From the NCBI RefSeq assembly GCF_009377175.1, contig NZ_VJZD01000045.1, forward strand, positions 1 through 48,231: a stretch of 48,231 bases of DNA, in the 5' to 3' direction. This DNA is from Streptomyces adustus. Lineage in GTDB: Bacteria > Actinomycetota > Actinomycetes > Streptomycetales > Streptomycetaceae. Numbering within the stretch: the stretch's first letter is position 1; the number at the start of each line of letters is the position of its first letter. Position numbers and translations under genes: made by a program. This document shows positions 7,610 to 15,541 of this stretch, piece after piece. The notes below the pieces were generated by a model, which saw only the letters and a program-made list of their open reading frames with translations, made no database searches and was not told the origin of the DNA.

Positions 7610-9133
7610 CTAGCTCTGCGGCGCGCCGAACCACCGGGCAGCCGCCTGCCCGAACACGTCTGGGACCGGGGCGGGCTCGCCCGTCCAGGCCACGACGCCG
7701 TCGGGCCGGATCAGTGCGGCACCCAGCCCGAGGTCGTCGCGTGCCGGGCCGGCCGCGTAGCGGATCCGGCCCGCCCACGCCTTGGCCGCGGCATGCAGCG
7801 CCCGGTCGGTACTGAAGTCGAGCACCACTGCCTGCCCTTGGCGCAGCAGTTCGCCGAGCCGGGTGCCGTCGTCGAAGCGGAAGTCCGGGGCGGTGCGGCC
7901 GACGAAAGGCTGTTCGCTGCCCAGGTCGTAGTGGTGGAACAGTCCCGACGTGTTTCGGTACGCGTGGGTCGTACCGTCGGCGGTGTGCATCAGGTCGTGG
8001 ACGAGCCGACGCAGTGCGGGGGCGTTGGGGCCTGGCCTCATGGTGGCGACCTGGGCGCGGGACCAGTCCAGCACGGCGGCGCCGACGGGGTGGCGCTCGG
8101 TGGTGTAGGTGTCGAGCAGGCCCTCGGGCGCCCAGCCGTGCACGGTGGCGGCGAGTTTCCAGCCGAGGTTCACGGCGTCGCCGATACCGAGGTTGAGGCC
8201 CTGGCCGCCCAGAGGTGAGTGGATGTGCGCTGCGTCGCCGGAGAGCAGCACCCGCCCCTTGCGGTACGTCGTCGTCTGCATCGCGCGGTCGGTGAAAGTG
8301 GAGGCGAGACGCACCTCGTTCAGCGTCACGTCGGTACCGCTGATGCGGCGCAGGACTGCCTGGAGGTGTTCACGGGTCAGAGGCCGGGAGCGGTCGAAGG
8401 CGGCGCCGTCGAAGTCCATCATGCCCACGTGCCCATCGAAGGGCGTACGCAGATACATGCCGTTCGGCGTCAGATGGAACCCGAGCGGCAGCTGCCCGGG
8501 GTCGGCGAAGGCGACCTCGGCCACGTAGCCGGTGAACAGCGGCTCGGTGCCCACGAACTCGAAGCCGGCGAGGCGACGTACGGCGCTGCGCCCGCCGTCG
8601 CAGCCCACCAGCCAGCGCCCTTGGTACTCCTGGCCGCCTGCCGCGATGAGGACGGATCCGGCATCCTGTGCCACGGCCGTGACGGGAACATTCCGGATGA
8701 TCTCGGCCCCGAGCGCGGTGGCCCGCTCGCACAAGACCGATCCGGCCGCTTCCAGGCTCGTCATGAACCCCTCCATCGCCGGGCTGGGCAGCCGGGGCGG
8801 CAGAGCGGCGGTGTCGATGTCGGCGGCGGTGAGCGGCATGCCCGCGAAGTGGCCCAGCTCGCGAGGGCTGGGCGCCTCGGTCGCTTCCGGGTCCGCGCCG
8901 ACCTTCTGCGGGTCGACTCCCGAAGCCTGCGCCATCGCTTCCAGCAGGCCGCGGCGGTATAAGGTCTCGGCCGACCCGGCGTTCAGACCCCGCAGCCCGA
9001 GCGGGAGGGCCTTGAGCGGCGAGGCGGTCCCCGGGTCCCGTTCAAGGACCACGACCGAGCAGCCGGCCAGGGCCAACTCGCCGGCCAGGAACAGGCCGAC
9101 CGGGCCGCCGCCCGCGATCACGACGTCATGCAT
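7610..9133 (-). CDS. FAD-dependent aromatic monooxygenase
   Basis: A 507-residue class A flavoprotein hydroxylase of the PheA/TfdB/rifampicin-monooxygenase group, which uses NAD(P)H and O2 to hydroxylate aromatic or polyketide substrates. FAD-binding motifs are GGGPVG in the N-terminal Rossmann fold (residues about 8-13), CDGGRSAVR (the DG motif, around 172-180) and GDAAHIHSPLGGQGLNLGIG (the GD motif, around 290). The C-terminal thioredoxin-like domain (about 400-507) is present. It follows the TetR gene by 55 bp on the same strand and is likely co-transcribed and induced by a TetR ligand, perhaps the substrate. Drug inactivation or tailoring of an aromatic metabolite are the likely roles. 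Confidence 0.9.
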   Translation of the reverse strand: MHDVVIAGGGPVGLFLAGELALAGCSVVVLERDPGTASPLKALPLGLRGLNAGSAETLYRRGLLEAMAQASGVDPQKVGADPEATEAPSPRELGHFAGMPLTAADIDTAALPPRLPSPAMEGFMTSLEAAGSVLCERATALGAEIIRNVPVTAVAQDAGSVLIAAGGQEYQGRWLVGCDGGRSAVRRLAGFEFVGTEPLFTGYVAEVAFADPGQLPLGFHLTPNGMYLRTPFDGHVGMMDFDGAAFDRSRPLTREHLQAVLRRISGTDVTLNEVRLASTFTDRAMQTTTYRKGRVLLSGDAAHIHSPLGGQGLNLGIGDAVNLGWKLAATVHGWAPEGLLDTYTTERHPVGAAVLDWSRAQVATMRPGPNAPALRRLVHDLMHTADGTTHAYRNTSGLFHHYDLGSEQPFVGRTAPDFRFDDGTRLGELLRQGQAVVLDFSTDRALHAAAKAWAGRIRYAAGPARDDLGLGAALIRPDGVVAWTGEPAPVPDVFGQAAARWFGAPQS

Positions 9134-9188
9134 GAAAGGTGTCCCTTCGGGAAGCGAACGACAAGGTCACCCGGCCGGAGCGGCCAGG

Positions 9189-9887
9189 TCAGCGCAGACG
9201 TGCGAGGCCGTCGAGGATGACGGCGATGCCGGTGAGGAACTGCTCGCGGTCGTCGTGCTCTCGCAGCTGGCCGACGACGGCGTGCATGAACGGGTAGGCC
9301 TCCGGGTCGAGCCCCTGCCACGCCGCCGACGCCTCGTCGACGAACGCGTCGCGATCTCCGGCGGGGTCGATGCCCGAGGTGTCCCCCTCGATGCGGGCGT
9401 TCTGGCTGACGGCTCCGAGGATGTAGTGCACGAGCGTCGAGGCCGCGTCGAACCAGGAGGCCCGCGGAACGCCCAGGGCGTCCATCTGCCCGCCGATCCG
9501 CTCGAAGATCCCCACCGTCACCGGACCGACCGGATTCCGGACGATCTGGAGAGTCAGGCGCGTGGCGAGCCACGGGTGGGCGGCGATCGCGTCGAACAAC
9601 GCCAGCGCGACCACGCGGATTTCGCCCGCGGGCGCGGCTGCGGACCCGGCGGGCCGGGTCGTCAGCGCCGCGCCGATCACGGTCTCCGTCGCCGTGTCGA
9701 GCAGTTCGTCACGGGTGCCCACGTGGTAGTAGATCGCCCCCGAACCGGTGGACAGCCGCTCGGTCAGCGCCCGGATGGTCAGCGCGCTCTCGCCGCCCGC
9801 ATCGAGCATTGCGACCGCAGTGTCAATGATCTGCTCCCGGGAGAGCACCTGGTTGCGCCGCCGTGGCCGGCCCGCTCGCGTCGTCAT
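9189..9887 (-). CDS. TetR-family transcriptional repressor
   Basis: A 232-residue TetR-type repressor. The HTH spans about residues 16-60 and includes REQIIDTAVAMLD, ALTIRALTERL and GAIYYHVGTRDELL. The C-terminal domain resembles the TetR_C_33-like ligand-binding helices found in many actinomycete drug-response regulators. The ATG at 9887 begins MTTRAGRPRRR, a typical basic lead-in. The longer open frame upstream runs through the operator and is not used. It heads an operon with the flavin monooxygenase, so its ligand is probably linked to that enzyme's substrate. Confidence 0.9.
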   Translation of the reverse strand: MTTRAGRPRRRNQVLSREQIIDTAVAMLDAGGESALTIRALTERLSTGSGAIYYHVGTRDELLDTATETVIGAALTTRPAGSAAAPAGEIRVVALALFDAIAAHPWLATRLTLQIVRNPVGPVTVGIFERIGGQMDALGVPRASWFDAASTLVHYILGAVSQNARIEGDTSGIDPAGDRDAFVDEASAAWQGLDPEAYPFMHAVVGQLREHDDREQFLTGIAVILDGLARLR

Positions 9888-9904
9888 ACCTTGATGCTGC
9901 CACG

Positions 9905-9941
9905 TTTGGTACAACGATCCAAGTTGGTGCGTCGTACCAAA
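9905..9941. promoter_or_regulatory. TetR operator candidate
   Basis: TTTGGTACAACG and CGTCGTACCAAA form 12-bp inverted arms with 11 of 12 complementary positions, separated by 13 bp. They lie 17-54 bases upstream of the TetR start codon. Symmetry, location and length fit a dimer-of-dimers TetR autoregulatory site controlling the repressor-monooxygenase operon. Confidence 0.75.
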
Positions 9942-9986
9942 ATGGTGGACGGTCCCGCTCAAGAATTCCGAACGAGATGAGCGTCG

Positions 9987-10136
9987 ATGCCCTTGGACAC
10001 CTGGTGTGATCTCGTACTGCCCGATGCCGCCCGGGAGGGACTCGTGATCGGCATCAACTGGAGCGGGCCGCGCCTGGTCGGCTGGAGCTTCACTCCCAAA
10101 GAAGTCCTCAACCGGCTAGCGGCGGCTAACTACTGA
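9987..10136 (+). CDS. Small unrecognised ORF, 49 aa, stop altered by IS insertion
   Basis: The frame encodes a 49-residue product ending GWSFTPKEVLNRLAAANY and shows coding-like third positions. It may be the 3' part of an older, longer gene, since GINWSGPRLVGWSFTPKEVL looks like a folded-domain fragment. The IS630-type element begins inside the stop codon. With the element present the end reads AAC-TAC-TGA. Precise excision would restore AAC-TAG, so the insertion adds only one Tyr. No family is recognised. Confidence 0.35.
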   Translation: MPLDTWCDLVLPDAAREGLVIGINWSGPRLVGWSFTPKEVLNRLAAANY

Positions 10137-10142
10137 ACTTGA

Positions 10143-10422
10143 GTGAGTGATGTCGGGGAACGGTGGACGTGGTGGTGCCTCGAGCCGGTGCGCCAGGACG
10201 AGCGCATGACCGAGAGCGAAGCGGATCTGCTGGCGTTGCTGCGCGAGCTTGATGATCCGGGGTGGCTGGAGTGGCCGCGGGGCTACGACCGTGGCGAGAC
10301 CGCAACCCGCTGCACGGTTGAGCCGGACACTCAGGGGTGCATTGGCCGAGTTCGGCTATGTGGTGGTTCCCGAGGAACTGCTGGAGAGCGACTACGACGG
10401 GCCGAGCCGAATGCCATCTTGA
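10143..10422 (+). pseudogene. Unrecognised gene fragment carried inside the IS630-type element
   Basis: MTESEADLLALLRELDDPGW and LEWPRGYDRGE are encoded in one frame. ALAEFGYVVVPEELLESDYD, then a stop at 10420-10422, is encoded in another frame, so at least one frameshift occurred between about 10310 and 10335. The sequence does not resemble a transposase and is not found at this end of normal IS630 elements known to me. It looks like captured host DNA lying between the left terminal repeat and the truncated transposase. Confidence 0.5.
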
Positions 10423-10926
10423 GTTTGCGCTTCACCGCGCGGGTGATCTGGTCGAGGTCGGCGGCGGCGAGGTTGCCGATGCCGCGTTTGGCCGGCGACC
10501 AGATGCCCTCCTGCGAGTTGAGGTTCGGGGCGTAGGGCGGTAGTTGGAACACCGTGAGCCAGGCGGCGTTGGCCGGGAAGAACTCCCGCAGCGGCGCGGC
10601 CAGGTGCATGTGCAGGTTGCCCCACACGAGCACGATCGGGCCGCCGAGCTGTGTGCGGGCGCGGAGGATGAGGTTGCGGTAGTCCTTCCAGCCGAAGCCC
10701 TCCGGTTCGGCCTGGTGGACGCTGGCCCGGGTGAAGACGATGATCGGCCGCCTGTTTCACGTCCCCTGCACTGGTCAGCCCACCCGTGGGCCAGCGGGCC
10801 ACGCTCCAACTCCCCCTCCAGGCGGGCCTTCTCGCCGACCTCGAAGCCGGCCACGGCCTGGAGCCGGATCCGCTCTCGCCCAGCCCTCCCGGCGTCGGTC
10901 GAACCGCCGCCCTGCGGATACCTCAC
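10409..10926 (-). pseudogene. IS630-family transposase, internally deleted and inactive
   Basis: The N-terminal piece (MRYPQGGG...AGRAGRERIRLQAVAGFE...GPLAHGWADQ, 10926 to about 10770) and the catalytic piece (IIVFTRASVHQAEPEGFGW... then LPPYAPNLNSQEGIW, about 10757 to 10409) match IS630 transposases. They lie in different frames, and the middle of the protein is missing. In the catalytic piece the second acidic residue of the DDE triad is lost (VWGNLHMH where VWDNLNTH is usual), while the Glu in NSQEGIW remains. The C terminus stops after AVKRKLKMAF, where the captured fragment begins. Confidence 0.75.
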
Positions 10927-11186
10927 CCCACCAGGACTGCCGAAGCCACCCGCACGCCGTCCGGCGAACAGCCCGACATCACCTGATCAAGTTCAGTAGC
11001 CCACAGCATCGTTCACCAGAGCGCTGAGCTCCCGGACGAGCATCGGTGATGCTCGCTGCCCGCCCTGCCTCGGTCGACGGGGCTTCGTCCCGTCGTGTCT
11101 CGATCAGCGTCTGCTCCTGATCGCTTCTGGAGGGCTGGGCGAAAAATCGTTGGACAGCACTCAGTCCGGCGGCGAGTGTTGGCGGA

Positions 11187-11930
11187 ATGCAGCAGGCGAA
11201 AATCTGGGACGCCGATACCGCTCACCGCTATGACACGCCCGGAACCGGCATGTTCGCACCTGAGGTCTTGGAGCCGACTGTGGACCGCCTCGCTCATCTC
11301 GCGGGGGAAGGGGCAGCGCTTGAGTTCGCCATCGGAACTGGCCGGGTAGCCGTTCCGCTTGCGGAACGAGGAGTCTCTGTCACCGGCATCGAGTTGTCGC
11401 TGCCGATGGTGGAGCGACTGCGCGCCAAGGTGGACGAGGCGACGATCCCCGTAATCATGGGCGACATGGCGACCACTGTCGCACCGGGCCAGTACACACT
11501 GGTCTACCTCGTCTACAACACGATCTCCAATTTGCTCCACCAGGCAGAGCAGGTCGAGTGCTTCCGCAACGCTGCCCGCCACCTCGTGCCCGGTGGCCGA
11601 TTCGTAATCGAGCTCTGGGTACCCGAACTGCGCAAACTCCCACCGGGCCAGACGGCAACCGTCTGGCAAACCGAACCCGGCTATATCGGTTTGGACACCT
11701 ACGACGTCCTGCATCAGTACGTCGTATCGCACCACTTCCGATTCGACGACACCACGCAGGCCAAACTGTTCCGCAGCCCGCACCGCTACATCTGGCCGGC
11801 CGAACTGGACCTTATGGCACAGTTGGCCGGATTCGAGCTGGAAGCGAGGCATGCGGACTGGACCGGCGCGGCATTCACCGCCGAGTCGCGCTCTCACGTC
11901 TCCGTCTACCGAATCCCAGAAACGCAGTAG
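11187..11930 (+). CDS. Class I SAM-dependent methyltransferase
   Basis: The 247-residue Rossmann-fold methyltransferase has motif I at ALEFAIGTGRVAVPLAERG (residues about 43-61), with the acidic residue closing strand 2 in GIELS. IPVIMGDMAT is motif II, and NAARHLVPGGRFVIELW is the post-II/III region. No metal or nucleic-acid-binding addition is visible, so a small-molecule substrate is most likely. The ATG is preceded by GTTGGCGGA. The flanking genes (IS630-type element and HXXEE protein) do not indicate a pathway. Confidence 0.9.
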   Translation: MQQAKIWDADTAHRYDTPGTGMFAPEVLEPTVDRLAHLAGEGAALEFAIGTGRVAVPLAERGVSVTGIELSLPMVERLRAKVDEATIPVIMGDMATTVAPGQYTLVYLVYNTISNLLHQAEQVECFRNAARHLVPGGRFVIELWVPELRKLPPGQTATVWQTEPGYIGLDTYDVLHQYVVSHHFRFDDTTQAKLFRSPHRYIWPAELDLMAQLAGFELEARHADWTGAAFTAESRSHVSVYRIPETQ

Positions 11931-11963
11931 CTATGTGTGGGGCCGCTGCGAGACTGCCTGTCC

Positions 11964-12527
11964 ATGAGCGGACATGAGGGCGGGCGGAGTGACGTCGGTG
12001 CGGGTGTGACCTTCGGGTTGCTGGCTGCGTGGGCAGCGCACGATGCGGAGGAAGTCGTTCTGGTGCCGCGGTGGGCGCGTTCTCAAGTGCCCGAATTGCG
12101 GGGAAGGTTTCCGCGGGTACCGGATCGGATATGGCGGCATCTGGAGTCCATCGACGAGCGTGAGTTCGCGACCGCCGTCGCCGGGATGGCCGTCGTGGTG
12201 GCCGCAGCGGCGGCCGACGGGTATCGCACCGGCGGGCGCTCTGCCTTCTATCAGGCGGCCCTCAACGGATTCGGGCTGCATGGTCTGGTGCATCTGGCGC
12301 AGGCCGCCGTGGTCCGCGGATACACGCCGGGCTCGGCCACCTCTCCTGTGGTGGTCATTCCCTTCACGCTCTGGGCCCGCGGCCGTCTGCGGCGGGCCGG
12401 GGTGCTGCGCCCGGCCCGTCCCCGCGACGTCGTGCAGGGCCTGGCATTGGCCGCGGCTGCCACGGTCGCCACGCAGGTGATGGCGGGACGGACTGTCGGC
12501 CGGAACCGAAGGCCACCTCGAACTTGA
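11964..12527 (+). CDS. HXXEE-domain membrane protein
   Basis: The 187-residue protein has the family signature HDAEE in FGLLAAWAAHDAEEVVLVPR (residues about 16-35). Hydrophobic stretches follow at AVAGMAVVVAAAAADG, FGLHGLVHLAQAAVV and VVVIPFTLWARG, consistent with a small integral membrane protein. The function of the family is not established. The ATG at 11964 gives MSGHEGG and is preferred over an upstream GTG. It lies 33 bp downstream of the methyltransferase and could be co-transcribed. The last 15 residues (GRTVGRNRRPPRT) are atypically basic and may result from a 3' rearrangement. Confidence 0.75.
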   Translation: MSGHEGGRSDVGAGVTFGLLAAWAAHDAEEVVLVPRWARSQVPELRGRFPRVPDRIWRHLESIDEREFATAVAGMAVVVAAAAADGYRTGGRSAFYQAALNGFGLHGLVHLAQAAVVRGYTPGSATSPVVVIPFTLWARGRLRRAGVLRPARPRDVVQGLALAAAATVATQVMAGRTVGRNRRPPRT

Positions 12528-12610
12528 TCAGCGGACGGAGGTTCACAGCACGGGAGCACGGCCCTCACCTGGCCTGGGGAGGTGGCGATCGTGTGGTGGC
12601 CGACTGGACG

Positions 12611-13630
12611 TCAGACCGGGATGTCCACCAAGACCTTGCCGACCGCGCGGCTCTCGACCGTTCGATGCGCGTCGGCGGTGCGGTCGAGGGGGAAGCGGAT
12701 CAGCGGCAGTCCGTGCTCCTCGCCGACCGGCAGCGCGCCGTCGCGCACTGCGGCGGCGACGTCCTGGGCGGCCGCGGCGCGTGCCTCCGGACCGGCCAGG
12801 AAGAGGATCAGGAACTGGAAACGTGCGTTGAGCACCATGTTCTGAAGTACGTTCAGTTCGACCGGTAGGTCACCGTCGTTGGCGTACGTGGAGATCGTGC
12901 CGCGGGTTCGCAGGACGGCAAGGTCCAGGGCGAGGTTCGCGCCGAGCGCCACCTCGGCAATGATGTCGACGCCGTCCGGGGTGATCTTGCGGATGTCCGC
13001 GGCCGGGTCGCCCTCGCGATAGTTGATCACATGGTGGGCTCCGGCGGCGGTGGCCAGGCGGGCCTTCTCCGGGCTGCTGACCGTGCTGATCACGGTGGCG
13101 CCGGCCCATCGGGCGAGCTGGATCACCGCGTGTCCGACCGCTCCGGCCCCGCCCGCGGCGAGCACCACCTTCCCGTCGAGCGCCCCGGGCCGCAGCCGAC
13201 GCGGCCCGTCCTCGGCGACGGTGAGCGCGCGGTGCGCGGTCAGCGCGGGGACGCCCAGCGAGGCGCCGATGTCGAAGCCGGCCTCGTCGGGCAGCGGCAC
13301 GGCCTGCGCGGCGGGCACGACGGTGAACTCGGCGGCGGTGCCGGTAGGCCGCCCGGCGGCGGCCATGAACAGCCAGACGCGCTGACCGACCCTGGTCTGG
13401 TCGACACCCTCACCGACGGCGTCGATCGTGCCGGCGCCGTCGAGGTGCGGGGTGACCTCCAGGAAATGCTTGGGATGGCCGGCGCCCGAGCGCGCCTGCC
13501 AGTCGGTGGGGTTGACGCCGGACACGGCGACCCGTACGCGAACCTCGCCGGGGCCGGGCTCGGGCAGGTCACGGTCGACGAACCGGAGAACGTCGGGGGT
13601 GCCGTTGTCGCGGTAGATGATGGCCTTCAT
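12611..13630 (-). CDS. Zinc-independent quinone oxidoreductase (MDR family)
   Basis: A 339-residue NADPH:quinone reductase-like member of the medium-chain dehydrogenase/reductase superfamily. The GroES-like domain includes GEVRVRVAVSGVNPTDWQAR. The nucleotide-binding Rossmann motif is VLAAGGAGAVGHAVIQLARW (AxxGxxG, around residues 154-173), with the NADPH-preferring NYREGD downstream. The Cys zinc ligands of alcohol dehydrogenases are absent. It is the last gene of a TetR-aldo/keto reductase-quinone reductase operon (93-bp gap) and is probably induced by electrophiles or quinones. Confidence 0.9.
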   Translation of the reverse strand: MKAIIYRDNGTPDVLRFVDRDLPEPGPGEVRVRVAVSGVNPTDWQARSGAGHPKHFLEVTPHLDGAGTIDAVGEGVDQTRVGQRVWLFMAAAGRPTGTAAEFTVVPAAQAVPLPDEAGFDIGASLGVPALTAHRALTVAEDGPRRLRPGALDGKVVLAAGGAGAVGHAVIQLARWAGATVISTVSSPEKARLATAAGAHHVINYREGDPAADIRKITPDGVDIIAEVALGANLALDLAVLRTRGTISTYANDGDLPVELNVLQNMVLNARFQFLILFLAGPEARAAAAQDVAAAVRDGALPVGEEHGLPLIRFPLDRTADAHRTVESRAVGKVLVDIPV

Positions 13631-13723
13631 GATCCGTCCTCGATGTCGGATAGAGCGGGGTTTCCGGGCGTGGTCTGACGGGTGGTCAGGTATGTGCCGG
13701 GGACGTGGCCGCGCTGGGTCCGG

Positions 13724-14617
13724 TCAGCCGATGGCGACGTCGTTGGAACGGGACTCGATGCCATCGAGGCGGGCGAGGGTCTCGGCGTCGAGAGTGATCC
13801 CGCTGACCGCGATGTTGGCTTCCAGGTGGGCGGTGTTTGCGGTGCCGGGGATGAGCAGGACGTTCGGGGCATGGTGCAGCAGCCAGGCGAGACCGACCTG
13901 GGAGGGTGTGACGCCCAGGGACTCGGCCACGGCGTGGACCGTCGGCTCGTCGGTTGCTTTGGGCAGGTTGGGGAAGGCCCCGCCGAGCGGGAAGAAGGGC
14001 ACCCAGGCGATGTCCTCGGCCGCGCACAGCTGCAGCATGTCCTCGTCGTCGCGGGAAACGAGACTGTAGGCGTTCTGGACGCAGACGACGTCGGCGGGCA
14101 GGGCGCGGCGCAGGCCGTCGAGGGTGACGCTGCTCAGGCCGATCGCGGCGATCTTGCCCTCGTCGCGCAGGGCGGTCATCACCGCGAGCTGGTCGTCGAG
14201 GTCGACGACCTGGTCCCCCTCGGGGCGCAGCCCGGGGCCGGTGTCCAGGCGCCGCAGGTTGACGACCGCGAGCCGGTCGACGCCCAGGCTGCGCAGGTTG
14301 TTCTCGACGCTGGCGCGCAGCTGCTCGGGCCGCTGGGCCAGACGCAGCGGCAGGTGCCCGCCGGGGTTGGGGTCAGCTCCCACTTTCGTGACGACCAGGA
14401 CGTCGTCCTCGGGGTGCAGTACCTCGCGGATCACGTCGTTGACGAATCCGAAGCCGTAGAACTCGGCAGTGTCCACGTGGTCTACGCCGAGCTCGACCGC
14501 GCGGCGCAGCAGCGCGACAGCCTCGTCGCGACGGTCGTGCAGGCGCTCGAGCTGCATGGCGCCGTAGCCGATCCGGGAAACGGTGCGGTCGGCTAACGCA
14601 GCGGTCTGGGTGGTCAT
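13724..14617 (-). CDS. Aldo/keto reductase
   Basis: A 297-residue (beta/alpha)8 NADPH-dependent carbonyl reductase. The catalytic Asp and Tyr lie in VDTAEFYGFG (around residues 48-57) and the Lys in VVTKVG. The usual catalytic His position reads VVNLRRLD, giving Asn/Arg instead of the common LHR, which may alter the substrate range. The C-terminal cofactor-binding LIPGTANTAHLEANI is present. The start codon overlaps the TetR stop (ATGA arrangement), which indicates translational coupling and co-regulation. Confidence 0.9.
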   Translation of the reverse strand: MTTQTAALADRTVSRIGYGAMQLERLHDRRDEAVALLRRAVELGVDHVDTAEFYGFGFVNDVIREVLHPEDDVLVVTKVGADPNPGGHLPLRLAQRPEQLRASVENNLRSLGVDRLAVVNLRRLDTGPGLRPEGDQVVDLDDQLAVMTALRDEGKIAAIGLSSVTLDGLRRALPADVVCVQNAYSLVSRDDEDMLQLCAAEDIAWVPFFPLGGAFPNLPKATDEPTVHAVAESLGVTPSQVGLAWLLHHAPNVLLIPGTANTAHLEANIAVSGITLDAETLARLDGIESRSNDVAIG

Positions 14618-15171
14618 GACGCTGTCTCCTCGGTCGGTGTTCGCAAGGCGGCGTACAGCAGTTCGGCCTGGTAGAGCGCCATGACCCGGTGGGCGATCGG
14701 GGCGGCGCGCTCCCGGGCCGGGGCCGGCTCGTGGTGCTTGACCTTGATGAGCCAGGCCGTGACGCAGTCGTGCAGCATCGCGCGCATCCGGTCGGTCGTG
14801 TCGACGACGATGTCGCGGATGTCCGGGTCGGTGGTCGCCTCGCCCCAGGTCTGCACGCCGACCCGAGCCTCGGCGGGGTCGATCGCGGCGGTCAGACGGG
14901 CGAGCAGTTCGTCGGGGTCGGGCGGGGCGTCGAGCGCGGCGTACTCGCGGAGGACGTCGGCACGCTTGGCGAGCACCTCGCAGGCGGCAGCCCGGACCAG
15001 GTCGGCCTTGTTGCGGTAGTGCGAGTAGATCGAGCCGGTCGAGAGGCCGGACTCGGCGCTGATGTCGGCGATCGAGGTCCGCTCCAGGCCGTTACGGCTG
15101 AAGCAGCGGACGGCGGCGTCGGCGATCTGCGTACGCCGGAGTTCCTTGCGCGCGTCGGTCAGCCGAGGCAC
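14614..15171 (-). CDS. TetR-family regulator of the reductase operon
   Basis: A 185-residue TetR-type repressor. The HTH is RTQIADAAVRCFSRNGLERT through STGSIYSHYRNKADLV (residues about 11-55). GTG at 15171 (or the adjacent GTG at 15174) follows GGAGG and gives the normal TetR length. The open frame extends to 15228 but would then run through the operator-like repeat. It overlaps the aldo/keto reductase by 4 bp, so the three genes form one operon controlled by this protein. Carbonyl or quinone compounds are plausible inducers. Confidence 0.85.
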   Translation of the reverse strand: MPRLTDARKELRRTQIADAAVRCFSRNGLERTSIADISAESGLSTGSIYSHYRNKADLVRAAACEVLAKRADVLREYAALDAPPDPDELLARLTAAIDPAEARVGVQTWGEATTDPDIRDIVVDTTDRMRAMLHDCVTAWLIKVKHHEPAPARERAAPIAHRVMALYQAELLYAALRTPTEETAS

Positions 15172-15180
15172 CACACCTCC

Positions 15181-15208
15181 CACAAAAAGAATCGCGGCTC
15201 CTTTTGTG
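15181..15208. promoter_or_regulatory. TetR operator candidate
   Basis: CACAAAA (15181-15187) and TTTTGTG (15202-15208) are perfect inverted arms with a partly symmetric 14-bp centre, located directly upstream of the TetR ribosome binding site. The A/T-rich arms stand out in this GC-rich sequence. A second weaker repeat, AACAG...CTGTT, lies about 10 bp further upstream. Confidence 0.6.
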
Positions 15209-15541
15209 AGGGATGCTAACAGGATCATTGTTCTGTTTGTGGTGGGATCTGCGGCCCGTTGCCGAGACCATCACGCCGGCACCCGAGCTCGGACCGGGGA
15301 GTCCGCCCGGGCTGGGTGAGCCTCCCGGGGGCGGTTGCACGGTGACTCGGCCAGGGCGCCGGTATGGTCTGGCATGACCTACGTGATCACCGCCGCCCAC
15401 CCTGACGACGCTTCCGGATGAGCGCCGGGTCAGCCGTTCCCCAGCGGCTGGGCCGCTCCTCGGCCAGTCTGGGCTCGCAGGCGCTCGGCCCGGTCTTCTT
15501 TGTCGACGATGCGCCGCAGGCTCCGACCGTATCGGGCGGCC
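15209..15541. other. Intergenic remnants: ferredoxin-like start and an orphan C-terminus
   Basis: ATG at 15374 begins MTYVITA..., which resembles the first residues of actinomycete 7Fe ferredoxins (MTYVI...), but a stop follows after 15 codons and no cysteine motif appears. On the minus strand at 15418-15552 a coding-like, basic stretch (AARYGRSLRRIVDKEDRAER) ends at a stop and has no visible start. It could be the orphan tail of a deleted gene. Neither is likely to be functional. Confidence 0.3.

Larger units (their letters stand above)
10133..10996. mobile_element. 864-bp IS630-type element with TIRs and TA duplication
   Basis: Both ends begin CTGAACTTGA. After four mismatching bases they share GTGATGTCGGG, giving about 25-bp terminal inverted repeats (21 of 25 identical). 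TA is present immediately outside both ends (10131-10132 and 10997-10998), the target duplication of the IS630/Tc1 group. Inside are a broken transposase on the minus strand (10409-10926) and, on the plus strand next to the left end, a frameshifted non-IS gene fragment (10143-10422). The element can no longer encode its own transposase, so any movement would need one supplied in trans. Confidence 0.8.

Noticed and set aside
12513..12530. GAACTTGATCAG, matching the IS630-type right end
   Set aside because: Only 12 bases, no TA duplication and no second end; probably chance, though it coincides with the odd C terminus of the HXXEE protein.
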